From NCBI GenBank assembly GCA_025357775.1, contig JANXOQ010000277.1, forward strand, positions 1 to 7,071: a DNA stretch of 7,071 bases. Direction: 5' to 3'. How positions within the stretch are numbered: position 1 is the first letter of the stretch; every line of letters starts with the position of its first letter. The position numbers and the translations under genes were made by a program. Shown here piece after piece: positions 6,672-7,071 of the stretch. Source of the DNA: Ferruginibacter sp. (GTDB taxonomy: Bacteria; Bacteroidota; Bacteroidia; Chitinophagales; Chitinophagaceae). The notes beneath the pieces were generated by a model, which saw only the letters and a list, made by a program, of their open reading frames with translations, was not told where the DNA came from and made no database searches.

Positions 6672-7071
6672 ATGCAATTTAAAGCAGGTTATATAGCGGA
6701 CAGTATTGCAAAAGTAATAACTGACTTTAAAGCTAAATTAGACAAAAATGTTATTTTAGAACAAAACAAACTTCTACAAATAAATGGTTTACTTAAATAT
6801 GTCAGTTCATTTGAAGTAGAATTTCCATTTGAGCATAAACCACCAAACTTTCACAAATTAAACCCTGTTTTAGCTACAATAAACAATATAATAACAAGGG
6901 GTTTGCCAACAAGATTACCTGTAAGCATTGAAAAACTATTTTCGAAAATTGAACTTACAGAACCAAATAAAGATGAATTTGAATTCAACTTTCCAAACAC
7001 TTTAAAGATGAAAATAAAGCAAATAGAGAAAATTCATATAACGCATTATTTAAAGTTTATGGAAATAATTT
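6672..7071 (+). CDS. hypothetical protein, 3'-truncated by window edge
   Basis: The frame from ATG 6672 stays open for 133 codons to the window edge, which is unlikely by chance in DNA this AT-rich, and the codon choice resembles that of the other genes. I do not recognise the protein. The visible part is soluble-looking and rich in Lys, Glu, Asn and Phe. It has no signal peptide or membrane segment: it begins MQFKAGYIADSIAKVI, followed by a probable helical stretch to about residue 45, then a proline- and phenylalanine-containing section (FEVEFPFEHKPPNFHKL), then more mixed helical sequence with LPTRLPVSIEKLFSKIEL. No catalytic motif can be named. It follows the mutase gene by 211 bases, behind an A/C-rich leader and an 11-codon ORF in the same frame, so the true start could be upstream (6636) if the intervening stop is a mutation. 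Confidence 0.6.
   Translation, partial: MQFKAGYIADSIAKVITDFKAKLDKNVILEQNKLLQINGLLKYVSSFEVEFPFEHKPPNFHKLNPVLATINNIITRGLPTRLPVSIEKLFSKIELTEPNKDEFEFNFPNTLKMKIKQIEKIHITHYLKFMEII

Overview
The window looks like a stretch of a Bacteroidota chromosome. The DNA is strongly AT-rich, start codons lack Shine-Dalgarno sequences, one gene has a clean TAnnTTTG promoter element of the Bacteroidota type, and there is an outer-membrane assembly lipoprotein of the TamL kind, which is characteristic of that phylum. I cannot place it below phylum from sequence alone.

Layout from left to right: (1) the 3' part of a metallo-beta-lactamase-fold hydrolase, cut by the left edge; (2) a SpoU/TrmH-type RNA methyltransferase on the minus strand, convergent with gene 1 and separated from it by an AT-rich hairpin; (3) tamL on the plus strand, divergent from the methyltransferase across about 40 bases, encoding a lipoprotein with POTRA-like repeats and an Omp85 barrel; (4) a DUF151 'bifunctional nuclease' protein with a C-terminal UVR motif, behind a promoter-like element that leaves almost no 5' leader; (5) the catalytic large subunit of a B12-dependent acyl-CoA mutase of the methylmalonyl-CoA type, preceded by a 14-bp tandem repeat that runs almost to its start codon; (6) a 211-base intergenic stretch followed by the beginning of an unrecognised gene that runs off the right edge.

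These genes do not form one pathway. They are mostly single transcription units for housekeeping tasks: RNA modification, outer-membrane biogenesis, a conserved nuclease-like protein, and propionate/methylmalonyl-CoA carbon flow. The mutase needs a separate cobalamin-binding subunit, and tamL normally works with TamB; neither partner is in the window.

I found no RNA genes, CRISPR arrays, insertion sequences or recognisable defence system. The parts that merit a second look are the tandem repeat in front of the mutase and the right-hand end, where an A/C-rich leader, an 11-codon reading frame ending exactly at the next ATG, and an unknown partial gene occur together.
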